A DNA stretch of 16,093 nt from Desulfobacterales bacterium (GTDB lineage: Bacteria; Desulfobacterota; Desulfobacteria; Desulfobacterales; UBA5852). A program made the position numbers and the translations under genes. The notes under the pieces were generated by a model. It was not told the origin of the DNA, searched no databases, and saw only the letters and a program-made list of their open reading frames with translations. Location: positions 1 to 16,093 of the forward strand of contig JASJBQ010000102.1 in assembly GCA_030066455.1 (NCBI GenBank), read 5' to 3'. How positions within the stretch are numbered: the first letter of the stretch is position 1; every line of letters starts with the position of its first letter. This document shows, piece by piece, positions 1 to 7,659 of this stretch.

Positions 1-1647
1 GCCGTGATCATCGAAGACATTGCCGTACCCGTCGAAAGCCTGGGCGACTGCCTGCTCGAGCTCCAGAAGCTCTTCGAAAAATACGACTACCGCAACTGCG
101 TCATCTGGGGCCACGTTTTCGACGGCAACGTACACTTCGTGCTCACGCCGGATTTCAGCGACACGGCCGAGATCGAAAAATACAAGACGTTCATGATCGA
201 GGTGGTCGACCTGGTCGTGGACCGCTACGACGGTTCGCTCAAGGCCGAACACGGCACCGGGCGCAACATGGCCCCCTTCGTGGAAAAGGAATGGGGCCCG
301 GAAATCTTTGCCGTCATGCGGGAGATCAAGGACATCTTCGACCCCGAGCGCCTCCTGAATCCCGATGTCATGATCAGCGACGATCCCGACATTTTCGTCA
401 AGCAGTTCAAACCCATGCCCGCCGCCCACGAGATCGTGGATACCTGCATCGAATGCGGCTTCTGCGAGCGCAACTGCATGTCCAACGACTTCACCCTTTC
501 GGCCCGCCAGCGCATCGTGATCTGGCGCGAGATCAGTGAACTGCGGCGCACGGCGCCCGATTCGCCGCGCCTTAAAAAACTGGAGCGCATGTACGCCTAC
601 TACGGCAACAAGACCTGCGCCGCCGACGGCCTCTGCGCACTGAGCTGCCCGGTGGAGATCAATACCGGCCTGCTGGTCAAAGATATGCGCGCCCGGCAGA
701 CCGGCGGCATCGGGCGTTTCCTGGCCGGCCAGATCGGCGGCCACATGGACCGTGTCACCGGCGCCATGCGGGGCTCCCTGGGCACGGTCGACCGCGTGCA
801 CCGCCTCCTGGGCAGTACGGTCATGAACGGGCTGGCGCGCGGGGCGCGCCGCCTGTCCTTCGACCGCCTCCCCCAGTGGACCCCCGGCATGCCCGGGCGG
901 GCGGATGCCGTTCGCCCCGAACGGGCGTTCTACAAGGGCGTCGACCGCATCGTCTACTTTCCGGCCTGCATTGCCCGCACCATGGGACCGGCCCGCAACG
1001 ACGACCCGCAACTGTCCCTGGTGCATGTCGCCGAAAACCTGGTTCGCAAGGCCGGCTACCAGATCGTCTACCCGGAAGGGCTGGACCGGCTGTGTTGCGG
1101 CATGGCATTCAACAGCAAGGGTTTCAAACGCACGGCCGATGAAAAGGCGGCCGAGCTCGAGGAGGCCCTGATCGCCGCCTCCGAAGGCGGCCGTCTGCCC
1201 ATCCTCTGCGACACGAGCCCCTGTCTGCACCACATGAAGCAGACCCTCGATCCGGCGCTCAAGCTCTACGAGCCGATCGAATTCACCCTGGCCTATCTGG
1301 CGGATCGCCTGGATTTCGAACCACTGGGCGAGACCGTGGCCCTGCATGCGGTCTGCAGCGCCAAAAAAATGGGGCTCGAGGACCGACTCGTGGCCCTGGC
1401 GAAGATGTGCGCCGCGGAAGTGGTTCTGCCCGACGTGAACTGCTGCGGATTCGCCGGCGACAAAGGCTTCAACGTCCCGGAGTTGAATGCCTTCGGCCTG
1501 CGCAAACTGAAGGAACAGCTTCCGGATGGCGTGCGGCGGGGTTATTCCACCAGCCGGACCTGCGAGATCGGTCTGAGCCTTCACGGCGAGATCCCGTATC
1601 AGTCCATTCTCTACCTGGTGGATCAGGTCACGCGGGCCAGGGAATAA
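1..1647 (+). CDS. FAD/Fe-S D-lactate dehydrogenase, 3' part (5' end outside window)
   Basis: The reading frame is open from base 1, so this is the C-terminal ~548 residues of a protein that in its family is about 900 or more residues long; the N-terminal FAD-binding PCMH domain lies off the window. Visible in order: an FAD-linked oxidase C-terminal domain with GHVFDGNVHF (visible residues 36-45) and EHGTGRNMAPF (about 82-92); two 4Fe-4S motifs, CIECGFCERNC (about 148) and CAADGLCALSCP (about 205); then CCG-type cysteine-rich repeats with CCGMAF and CCGFAGDKGF. This order matches the Dld-II type D-lactate dehydrogenases, which oxidise D-lactate to pyruvate at the membrane face and pass electrons to quinone or a similar carrier. 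The lutABC genes follow 232 bp downstream, which supports a lactate role. A related 2-hydroxyacid (for example glycolate) substrate cannot be excluded. Confidence 0.85.
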   Translation, partial: AVIIEDIAVPVESLGDCLLELQKLFEKYDYRNCVIWGHVFDGNVHFVLTPDFSDTAEIEKYKTFMIEVVDLVVDRYDGSLKAEHGTGRNMAPFVEKEWGPEIFAVMREIKDIFDPERLLNPDVMISDDPDIFVKQFKPMPAAHEIVDTCIECGFCERNCMSNDFTLSARQRIVIWREISELRRTAPDSPRLKKLERMYAYYGNKTCAADGLCALSCPVEINTGLLVKDMRARQTGGIGRFLAGQIGGHMDRVTGAMRGSLGTVDRVHRLLGSTVMNGLARGARRLSFDRLPQWTPGMPGRADAVRPERAFYKGVDRIVYFPACIARTMGPARNDDPQLSLVHVAENLVRKAGYQIVYPEGLDRLCCGMAFNSKGFKRTADEKAAELEEALIAASEGGRLPILCDTSPCLHHMKQTLDPALKLYEPIEFTLAYLADRLDFEPLGETVALHAVCSAKKMGLEDRLVALAKMCAAEVVLPDVNCCGFAGDKGFNVPELNAFGLRKLKEQLPDGVRRGYSTSRTCEIGLSLHGEIPYQSILYLVDQVTRARE

Positions 1648-1879
1648 CGACCGGGCCCAACATCGCGCCTGACGTATGGCGGACGATCGCTCGCCCGGCG
1701 GCCAGCGGGCGCAGGTAGACCTTGACCTTTGCGCGCGTGTGCGTCAACTTAAAAATTAACCGCATGCGCCCGATTCGCCGACGGCCGGTCCCGCTTCCGG
1801 CCGGGCACACCATCGTTCCGCAACCGTAACCACCGGCGGCAACTGAGATCGCCCGCCGCCGCTTCGAACAGGAGAGCCC

Positions 1880-2638
1880 ATGGCGCCCAACCGCTCCTAT
1901 CCGCCACGCCCCGAAGCCGTCTATTTCTTCGGCACCTGTCTGGTCGAGTCCATGTATCCGGAGGCCGGCATGGCGGCCATGCGTCTTTTGCAGCGCGAAG
2001 GCCTGCGCGTGATCTTCCCCCGGCAGCAGACCTGCTGCGGTCAGCCGGCCTACAACTCCGGATTCGCCGAGGAGGCCCGCCAGGTGGCCCGTCTCCAGCT
2101 GGCGGCTTTCCCCCGGGACTACCCGGTGGTGGTCCCCTCGGGCTCCTGCGCCGGCATGATGCGCCACCACTACCCCTACCTGTTCGCCGGTCGGCCCGAG
2201 TGGGAGCAGACCCGGCGGTTTGCGGAACGGGTGTTCGAATTCACGGAATTCATGCGCCACGTGCTGGGCGTTGCTCTGGAGGACAAGGGAGTGCCCATGC
2301 GGGTGACCTGGCATTCGTCCTGCCACGCCAAACGCGAAATGGCGATCACCGAGGATTCCAAGGCCCTGTTGCGCCAGCTGGACCGCGTGGAACTCGTTGA
2401 ACTCGAGCGGGAGGACGAGTGCTGCGGCTTCGGCGGCACCTTCGCCGTCAAACAGCCGGCCATCTCGTCGGCCATGGTGCAGGACAAAACCGAAGACATC
2501 CGCCAGACCGGGGCCGAACGGGTGATTGCCGGCGACTGCGGCTGTCTGATGAACATCACCGGACGTCTGGAACACCGGCAGATACCGGTCCGGGGTCAAC
2601 ACATCGCCGAATTCATCTGGGAGCGAACCCATGCCTGA
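1880..2638 (+). CDS. lutA: LutA/LldE, Fe-S subunit of L-lactate oxidation complex
   Basis: A 252-residue protein of two CCG (cysteine-rich) domains, close to the usual ~240 residues. Visible motifs: FFGTCLVESMYPE near the N-terminus, QTCCGQPAYNSGF (about residue 50), SCHAKREMAI (about 150) and ECCGFGGTFAVKQ (about 178). With LutB and LutC it forms the iron-sulfur L-lactate oxidation system first described in Bacillus subtilis and, as LldEFG, in Shewanella. The start ATG has an AGGAG Shine-Dalgarno at 1869-1873. The 232 bp between the D-LDH stop and this start hold a GC hairpin (arms 1782-1788 and 1797-1803) and a short AT-rich patch (1747-1760) with a TTGACC at 1722-1727, so an internal promoter is possible but poorly spaced. 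The gene overlaps lutB by 8 bp. Confidence 0.93.
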   Translation: MAPNRSYPPRPEAVYFFGTCLVESMYPEAGMAAMRLLQREGLRVIFPRQQTCCGQPAYNSGFAEEARQVARLQLAAFPRDYPVVVPSGSCAGMMRHHYPYLFAGRPEWEQTRRFAERVFEFTEFMRHVLGVALEDKGVPMRVTWHSSCHAKREMAITEDSKALLRQLDRVELVELEREDECCGFGGTFAVKQPAISSAMVQDKTEDIRQTGAERVIAGDCGCLMNITGRLEHRQIPVRGQHIAEFIWERTHA

Positions 2639-4061
2639 GAACCAAGCATTCGATTTCAAGGCCAACATCGCTAAAGCCCTGGCGGACAAGCAGTTGGGGC
2701 GCAACCTCAAATCGGCCATGGGCGGCCTGAGGGTCAAACGCCGGGCGGTGTTCGCCGATGCGGACGAACTGGCCGCGCTGCGCGCCCAGGGCGAGGCCAT
2801 CAAGCAGCGGGCGTTGAGCCGGCTGCCCGAGCTGCTCACGCAGCTGGAGGCCAAGTGCACGGCCAACGGCATCCAGGTGCACTGGGCCGAAACCGTGGAG
2901 GAGGCCAACCGCACGGTACTCAACATCATGCGGCAGCACGCGGCCGAGTTGATGGTCAAGGGCAAGTCCATGGTGTCCGAGGAGATGGGGCTCAACCACT
3001 TTCTCGAAGACCAGGGGCAGGAAGTCCTCGAAACCGACCTGGGCGAATTCATCATCCAACTGGCCGGCGAGCCCCCTTCCCACATCATTGTGCCCGCGGT
3101 CCACAAGAACAAGGACCAGATCGCGCGCATCTTCCAGGAGAAGATTCCGGACACGCCCTACACCGAGGACGTGGACGAACTCAACGCCATCGCCCGCCAG
3201 ACGCTGCGCCGGAAATTCTTCAACGGCCAGGTGGGCTTGAGCGGCGTCAATTTCGCAGTGGCCGAAACCGGCACCCTCTGCCTGGTGGAAAACGAGGGCA
3301 ACGGACGCATGTGCACCACGGTGCCGCCCGTGCACATCGCGGTGATGGGGCTTGAAAAAGTGGTCGAAAAGCTCGAAGAGGTACCGCCCCTGCTCAGACT
3401 GCTGACCGGTTCGGCCACGGGTCAGCTCATCACGACCTATTTCAACATGATCACCTCACCCCGGCGGCCGGGTGAAAAAGACGGACCGCAAGAGGTCCAC
3501 CTGCTGATCCTGGACAACGGCCGCTCGGCGATCCTCGACGATCCCGAACTGCGCAAGTCGCTGCAGTGCATCCGTTGCGGCACCTGCCTGAATCACTGCC
3601 CGGTTTACGTGCGCATCGGGGGGCATGCCTACGGGTTCGTCTACCCCGGGCCGATCGGGGAAGTCATCACCCCCCAGTTCGAGGGGCTCGAAAAGGCGGG
3701 GGAGCTGGCATCGGCCTCCAGCCTCTGCCAGGCCTGCGGCGAAGTCTGTCCCGTGCAGATTCCCCTGCCGGACCTGATCCGCCGCCTGCGGCGCGAGGGC
3801 GTGGGCCAGGGGTCGGACTGCTGCGTGCGGGGCTTTGGCAGTAAGCGCCGGCTGGCGGAGACTCTGGCCTGGAAGACCTGGGCGCTTGTCAACCGCTACC
3901 CGCGCCTCAACGCTTTGAACAACATGGTATTGGGCCGTGTCGGCCACCGCATGCCCCGGCTGGGTCCGCTGGCCGCCTGGACCACCGGGCGCACGGCACC
4001 ACGCTTTGCACCCAAAAGCCTGCACCAGCTCGCCGACGAGGAGGGACTGCCCCGTGATTAA
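2631..4061 (+). CDS. lutB: LutB/LldF, ferredoxin-like LUD-domain subunit
   Basis: A 476-residue protein, the usual LutB length. The N-terminal ~300 residues form the LUD (lactate utilisation, DUF162) domain; a paired 4Fe-4S ferredoxin region follows with CIRCGTCLNHCPVY (about residue 312) and CQACGEVCPVQIPL (about residue 365). The C-terminal ~90 residues are basic and proline-rich, with WKTWALVNRYPRLN, as in other LutB proteins. It is expected to be the electron-carrying subunit between the LutA and LutC partners at the cytoplasmic membrane. The ATG lies inside the end of lutA, so the two share 8 bp (ATG..TGA), and a GGGAG lies about 8 bases upstream. Translational coupling to lutA is the likely regulation. 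Confidence 0.94.
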   Translation: MPENQAFDFKANIAKALADKQLGRNLKSAMGGLRVKRRAVFADADELAALRAQGEAIKQRALSRLPELLTQLEAKCTANGIQVHWAETVEEANRTVLNIMRQHAAELMVKGKSMVSEEMGLNHFLEDQGQEVLETDLGEFIIQLAGEPPSHIIVPAVHKNKDQIARIFQEKIPDTPYTEDVDELNAIARQTLRRKFFNGQVGLSGVNFAVAETGTLCLVENEGNGRMCTTVPPVHIAVMGLEKVVEKLEEVPPLLRLLTGSATGQLITTYFNMITSPRRPGEKDGPQEVHLLILDNGRSAILDDPELRKSLQCIRCGTCLNHCPVYVRIGGHAYGFVYPGPIGEVITPQFEGLEKAGELASASSLCQACGEVCPVQIPLPDLIRRLRREGVGQGSDCCVRGFGSKRRLAETLAWKTWALVNRYPRLNALNNMVLGRVGHRMPRLGPLAAWTTGRTAPRFAPKSLHQLADEEGLPRD

Positions 4062-4716
4062 TGTCACCCGCGAGAAAATCATGTCACGACTGAAAACAGC
4101 CATCGGCGACACCCTTCCCGCGCCGCCGACCGCCTGCATGCCGATTGCCACGTTCACGGCCGAGGAAAAAATCGAACAGCTGCAAACGCGCATGGAGACC
4201 ATGCGCACCGAGGTGCACGTGGTCGGCAGCGCCGACTGCGGCGCGAAACTCAGTGAGGTCCTCGCGGCCCGCAAGCTCAAGACCCTGCTCTACGCCCCCG
4301 ACACCTGGCTGGCGCCGGTCATCGAGCAGGCCTGGGCCGGCGACGCCGCCGGGCTCCCGGAGCGGGTCCCCTTCGACCGCCCCATCGAGGACTTCAAGGA
4401 TACCCTTTTCGAAGTCGATGCCGGTATCACCACCACCTGCGGCGCCATTGCCGAAACCGGCGCCATCGTGCTGTGGCCCGACGCCAGCGAACCCCGCACG
4501 CTGTCCCTGGTGCCGCCGGTGCATATCGCCGTGCTCAAGGCCGACCAGATCTACAACAGCTTCTGCGAGATCATCCAGGCCCAGGATTGGACGGCGGGCA
4601 TGCCCACCAACGCCCTTCTGATCTCCGGCCCCTCCAAGACGGCCGACATCGAGATGACCCTGGCCTTCGGGGTCCACGGTCCCAAGGAACTGATCGTTCT
4701 GATTCTGAAGGACTGA
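4054..4716 (+). CDS. lutC: LutC/LldG, LUD-domain subunit
   Basis: A 220-residue LUD-domain (DUF162) protein. Its core reads from KTLLYAPDTWLAP through FEVDAGITTTCGAIAETGAIVLWP and SLVPPVHIAVLKADQIY to the C-terminal ISGPSKTADIEMTLAFGVHGPKEL, which is characteristic of LutC. I chose the GTG at 4054 because GAGGAGGG at 4038-4045 sits 8 bases upstream and the GTG overlaps the lutB stop by 8 bp, mirroring the lutA-lutB junction. An ATG at 4081 in the same frame is the alternative and would shorten the protein by 9 residues. The frame is open further upstream, but that part lies within lutB and does not resemble the family. It is the last gene of the operon; a weak terminator-like hairpin lies about 90 bp downstream. 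Confidence 0.92.
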   Translation: MINVTREKIMSRLKTAIGDTLPAPPTACMPIATFTAEEKIEQLQTRMETMRTEVHVVGSADCGAKLSEVLAARKLKTLLYAPDTWLAPVIEQAWAGDAAGLPERVPFDRPIEDFKDTLFEVDAGITTTCGAIAETGAIVLWPDASEPRTLSLVPPVHIAVLKADQIYNSFCEIIQAQDWTAGMPTNALLISGPSKTADIEMTLAFGVHGPKELIVLILKD

Positions 4717-5032
4717 CAGGTGTCAGGTGTCAGTGTTCAGGGGAAGAAGGAGAAGTCAGAAGCCGGAAGTCAGGAGTCAGATGGCAGGAGTCAGAATAAA
4801 AGCGGAGCCAATATGCGCTGGCTTTTATAAAATTCGCGCTAGGCATGAATATTTAATAGGGGCCAGCTAAAAAGAGTGGCTTGCACGACTGACTGAATTT
4901 GAGAGCACGCTAAGAGAAAAGATTCGTTTACTGGTGGTTTGATTGGCACACGATAAGAAAGATCGAGCCGAAGGCTCGACATCCTACTGAATTCTGGCTC
5001 CTGACTCCTGGATTCTAATTACCTGTCACCTG
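4717..5032. repeat. Inverted-repeat element with degenerate CAGGAGTCAG arms, no ORF
   Basis: The 389 bases between the convergent lutC and phosphate transporter genes contain no credible gene. The left arm (4717-4797) is a run of degenerate TCAGG units: CAGGTGTCAGGT at 4717-4728, CAGGAGTCAG at 4771-4780 and CAGGAGTCAGAAT at 4785-4797. The right arm carries the same units in the same outside-to-inside order on the other strand: ACCTGTCACCTG at 5021-5032, CTGACTCCTG at 5001-5010 and ATTCTGGCTCCTG at 4991-5003. The ~190-bp core is AT-richer than the flanks and holds a small hairpin (TCGAGCC 4963-4969 / GGCTCGA 4973-4979). This is the form of a miniature non-autonomous element or the scar of a lost insertion. 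Neither a transposase nor a clear target-site duplication is visible. The last 73 bases (5033-5105) hold only a pyrimidine-rich stretch and an A7 run. Confidence 0.6.
4798..4826 (+). terminator. Weak terminator-like hairpin after lutC
   Basis: AGCCA (4806-4810) can pair with TGGCT (4819-4823), and the stem runs straight into TTTT (4823-4826). A competing pairing is AAAAGC (4798-4803) with GCTTTT (4821-4826). It is in the right place to end the lutABC transcript, but the stem is short and it lies inside the repeat element, so the call is tentative. Confidence 0.3.
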
Positions 5033-5105
5033 CCCCCTCAAAAAAACCGCTGTCCCCTCCCCTCTCATGAATCCCCGGCACATTCCAAACGGCGCGTTCG
5101 CGACC

Positions 5106-7379
5106 TCAGTTCTTGTCTTGAACGATGGCGTTTTTGTCCCGCAACTCACGGGGCAGGGTCTCGTCAAAGAGGGTGACCAGGTGCAACGTCTGCTCGCTGA
5201 TCTTGAGGCAGGCATTGGTGAGCCCGTAATACAGGATGCTCAGCCGGGTCTTGGAGACCCCGGAACGAATGCGCTCGATCTGGGCCTGGTCGAAGTCCTC
5301 GAGCATGTCCTTGAGCTTCACATAGGGGGCGGCCACCTCGCCGTAGTTGAAGGGCTCGCGGTTGAGCAGGATGCGGGCGGTTTCGGCCAGAAGCGTTTCC
5401 ATGCGTTTGCGCACCTGCTGGAGTTCTTTCTTCTGGGTCGGCAGGAGGCCGGCGTGCTGGTTGGAGGTGTGCACGTGGCAGCGCAGGATCAGATCCCGCA
5501 GACTTTCGGAAATCTCCTGCAGGGCCGAGATGACATGACCGTACTTGTCGGCGGCCTTGACCTCTTCGTGCTGCAGCAGGCGCATCGTCTTGAAGATGTT
5601 GGCCGCGATGATATTGGACCAGGCCTGGACCTTGCTCGTCTCGCGCCGCAGACGCTTGAGCGGTTTGCGGTTCTCGGTCAGGATACCGTCGAAGCAGTCC
5701 GAGAGGTTGCGGTTGACCACCTCCAGAAAGCGTCCGCTGTGCTCGAAGCAGGTGCGCACGGCGAAATCGGCGTCGGACACCCGTTTGAGGTCCAAAAGCT
5801 CCAGCTCCTTGGCCGCCTTTTCCCGGCGGCCGTGGATCTTGAAGTTGCGCATGATGACGTAGCCCGCCACCATCAGCAGGAGGAAAACTCCCGCGCCTCT
5901 GAAATACTTGATCACGAAGGCGAAGGTCAGCGAAACCGAAAAAGCCATCAGGGCGGTGAAAAACCAGCCCCCGATCACCATCAGGACGCCGGTCACCCGG
6001 TAGACGGCGCTTTCCAGTCCCCAGGCCCGGTCGGCCAGCGAGGTGCCCATGGCCACCATGAACGTCACGTAGGTGGTGGACAGCGGCAGCTTCATGCTCG
6101 TGGCCCAGGAGACTAAAGCACTGGCCACCATCAGGTTGACGCTGGCACGCAGGAGATCGAAGTCCGGGATCGTGCCGTCATAGCCGGCAGCGGGCTCGTA
6201 GTCCTCGGTGTCGAAGCGGCGGTCGATCCAGCGGGTAAAAGCCGCGGGAGCCACTTGGCGGCCGATTTCGGAAATGCGACTAAACATGCGTACCACCACC
6301 CGTGACATCTGGGAGGAGTCGAACCGCTCCAGACCCTCGTCCTGCCGGCCCAGGCTCACCTCGGTTTTCGTGACCGTGCGGGCCTTGCGCGACACCCACA
6401 GGGTGCCCACCATGATGCCGCCGGCCACCAGCAGGAAGATCGTCGGCGTCTGCACCGCCTTCTGCAGGGCGTCCATGGAGGCCGTCAGCGGGCTGGCGCT
6501 GGCCTTGGCCAGCATCATGGCATGGAATCCGGCCAGGGGGACGCCGATGAAATTGACCAGGTCGTTGGCCGCAAAGGCCATGGCCAGCGCGAAGGTGCCC
6601 ACCAGCACGATCGGTTTGAGAATGTTGACACGGGTCGCCATGGCCAGGGTCTGGAACAGGGCGGCAAAGCCCAGAAAGCTGGTCCCCAGGATGGTCAGGG
6701 TGTGGGTCTTGATCCAGGCCACCGTTTCCGCCCCCATGAAAGAGGCTCCCTTGGAGCCCTTGATCAGGATGAAATAGACGATCATGGACAAGGCCAGCCC
6801 ACCCCACAGACCGCCATAGCGTTTAAGGCGCTTTTCGTAGTTGAAGGTGAACAGCAGACGGGTAAGATACTGGGCCGCGGCGCCGCAGACGAAGGCGACG
6901 CCCACCGAGAGCAGAATGCCGGATATGATGGCCAGGGCTTTGCCGGTATTGATGTATTGGGCCAGATCGAGGAGGTTCTGGCCGCTCGCGAAAATCTTGA
7001 AAAGCGAGACCGCGATCGCCGCCCCCAGCAGTTCGAAGACGATCGAGACGGTGGTCGAGGTGGGAAAACCGAAGGTGTTGAAAAGATCGAGCAGCACGAC
7101 GTCGGTGAGCATCACAGCCAGGAAGATGGTGATCAACTCCGGCATCAGAAACAGCCGCGGGTGAAAGATGCCCTTGCGGGCCACCTCCATCATGCCGCTG
7201 GAAAAGGTGACCCCCGCCAGAATACCCAGACTGGCCACGATCATGATGACATGCCGCGGCGCCACGCGCGAGCCCACCGACGAATTCAGAAAGTTCACGG
7301 CATCGTTGCTGACGCCCACCATCAGATCCATGATCGCAATGGCGAACAGAACCAGAACCGCGACGATATAGAGTTCCAT
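5106..7379 (-). CDS. PiT-family inorganic phosphate transporter with C-terminal PhoU-like domain
   Basis: A 757-residue membrane protein. The N-terminal ~500 residues are PHO4/PiT permease: both halves of the inverted signature are visible as VGVSNDAVNFLNSSVGS near residue 25 and FAANDLVNFIGVPLAGF in the middle, plus FNTFGFPTSTTVSIVFELLG and the second-half counterpart SMKLPLSTTYVTFMVAMGTS. The last ~250 residues are hydrophilic, helical and PhoU-like (FEHSGRFLEVVNRNLSDCFDGIL onward). E. coli PitA is about 500 residues and lacks this tail. Predicted role: phosphate symport across the cytoplasmic membrane, with the tail probably sensing or gating. I chose ATG 7377-7379 (AGGGG about 5 bases upstream) over the in-frame TTG one codon earlier. 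A hairpin, AGCGGC 7417-7422 / GCCGCT 7427-7432, lies in the leader. There is no separate pstSCAB or phoU nearby. The coupling ion is not readable. Confidence 0.92.
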   Translation of the reverse strand: MELYIVAVLVLFAIAIMDLMVGVSNDAVNFLNSSVGSRVAPRHVIMIVASLGILAGVTFSSGMMEVARKGIFHPRLFLMPELITIFLAVMLTDVVLLDLFNTFGFPTSTTVSIVFELLGAAIAVSLFKIFASGQNLLDLAQYINTGKALAIISGILLSVGVAFVCGAAAQYLTRLLFTFNYEKRLKRYGGLWGGLALSMIVYFILIKGSKGASFMGAETVAWIKTHTLTILGTSFLGFAALFQTLAMATRVNILKPIVLVGTFALAMAFAANDLVNFIGVPLAGFHAMMLAKASASPLTASMDALQKAVQTPTIFLLVAGGIMVGTLWVSRKARTVTKTEVSLGRQDEGLERFDSSQMSRVVVRMFSRISEIGRQVAPAAFTRWIDRRFDTEDYEPAAGYDGTIPDFDLLRASVNLMVASALVSWATSMKLPLSTTYVTFMVAMGTSLADRAWGLESAVYRVTGVLMVIGGWFFTALMAFSVSLTFAFVIKYFRGAGVFLLLMVAGYVIMRNFKIHGRREKAAKELELLDLKRVSDADFAVRTCFEHSGRFLEVVNRNLSDCFDGILTENRKPLKRLRRETSKVQAWSNIIAANIFKTMRLLQHEEVKAADKYGHVISALQEISESLRDLILRCHVHTSNQHAGLLPTQKKELQQVRKRMETLLAETARILLNREPFNYGEVAAPYVKLKDMLEDFDQAQIERIRSGVSKTRLSILYYGLTNACLKISEQTLHLVTLFDETLPRELRDKNAIVQDKN

Positions 7380-7492
7380 CAAATCCCCTGCACTTATGGT
7401 TTGGTTGGTCCCCGACAGCGGCCTTTGCCGCTAACTGCCGGATGGGATTGGTCCAGGTCGACGCCTTACCCGCCGAGAGGGCGCCGGGCATA

Positions 7493-7507
7493 TTAGCACA
7501 ATGCTAA
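7493..7507. promoter_or_regulatory. AT-rich palindrome upstream of phosphate transporter
   Basis: TTAGCA (7493-7498), CAA, TGCTAA (7502-7507) is a perfect 6-bp inverted repeat with a 3-base centre, followed by A-rich sequence, in an otherwise GC-rich gap. It lies about 115 bp upstream of the phosphate transporter start, where an operator or promoter-proximal site would be expected. It does not match a Pho-box direct repeat that I can recognise. It could instead be part of the termination region of the methyltransferase gene. Confidence 0.3.
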
Positions 7508-7534
7508 AAAAATGTTAGGGCTTTTTTGTCGGGT

Positions 7535-7569
7535 CGGGTGCGCGTCGAGCGCAAGCCGGCGCGCACCCG
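7535..7569 (-). terminator. Strong GC hairpin downstream of DNA methyltransferase
   Basis: CGGGTGCGCG (7535-7544) and CGCGCACCCG (7560-7569) form a perfect 10-bp stem with a 15-base loop, about 90 bases beyond the methyltransferase stop on the minus strand. The nearest T-run on that strand (at about 7508-7514) is some 20 bases further on, so this is not a textbook intrinsic terminator. It may protect the 3' end or act with Rho. Confidence 0.4.
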
Positions 7570-7659
7570 CTGGGGTTGCCGGAAGGCCGCCTGCGGGCTC
7601 ATACCACCCTGAGGCCTTTGGCCGCCTCGAAGGGGATGAACCGTTCGGCCGCAGCGGCA

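Noticed and set aside
1628..3154. A 508-codon open frame on the minus strand across lutA and the start of lutB
   Set aside because: It is antisense to two genes with clear Fe-S motifs; its product is compositionally odd and resembles no family. Long antisense frames are expected at this GC content.
4717..4797. TCAGG repeats as a CRISPR array or tandem regulator sites
   Set aside because: Units are short, degenerate and irregularly spaced with no unique spacers, and they reappear inverted at the other end.
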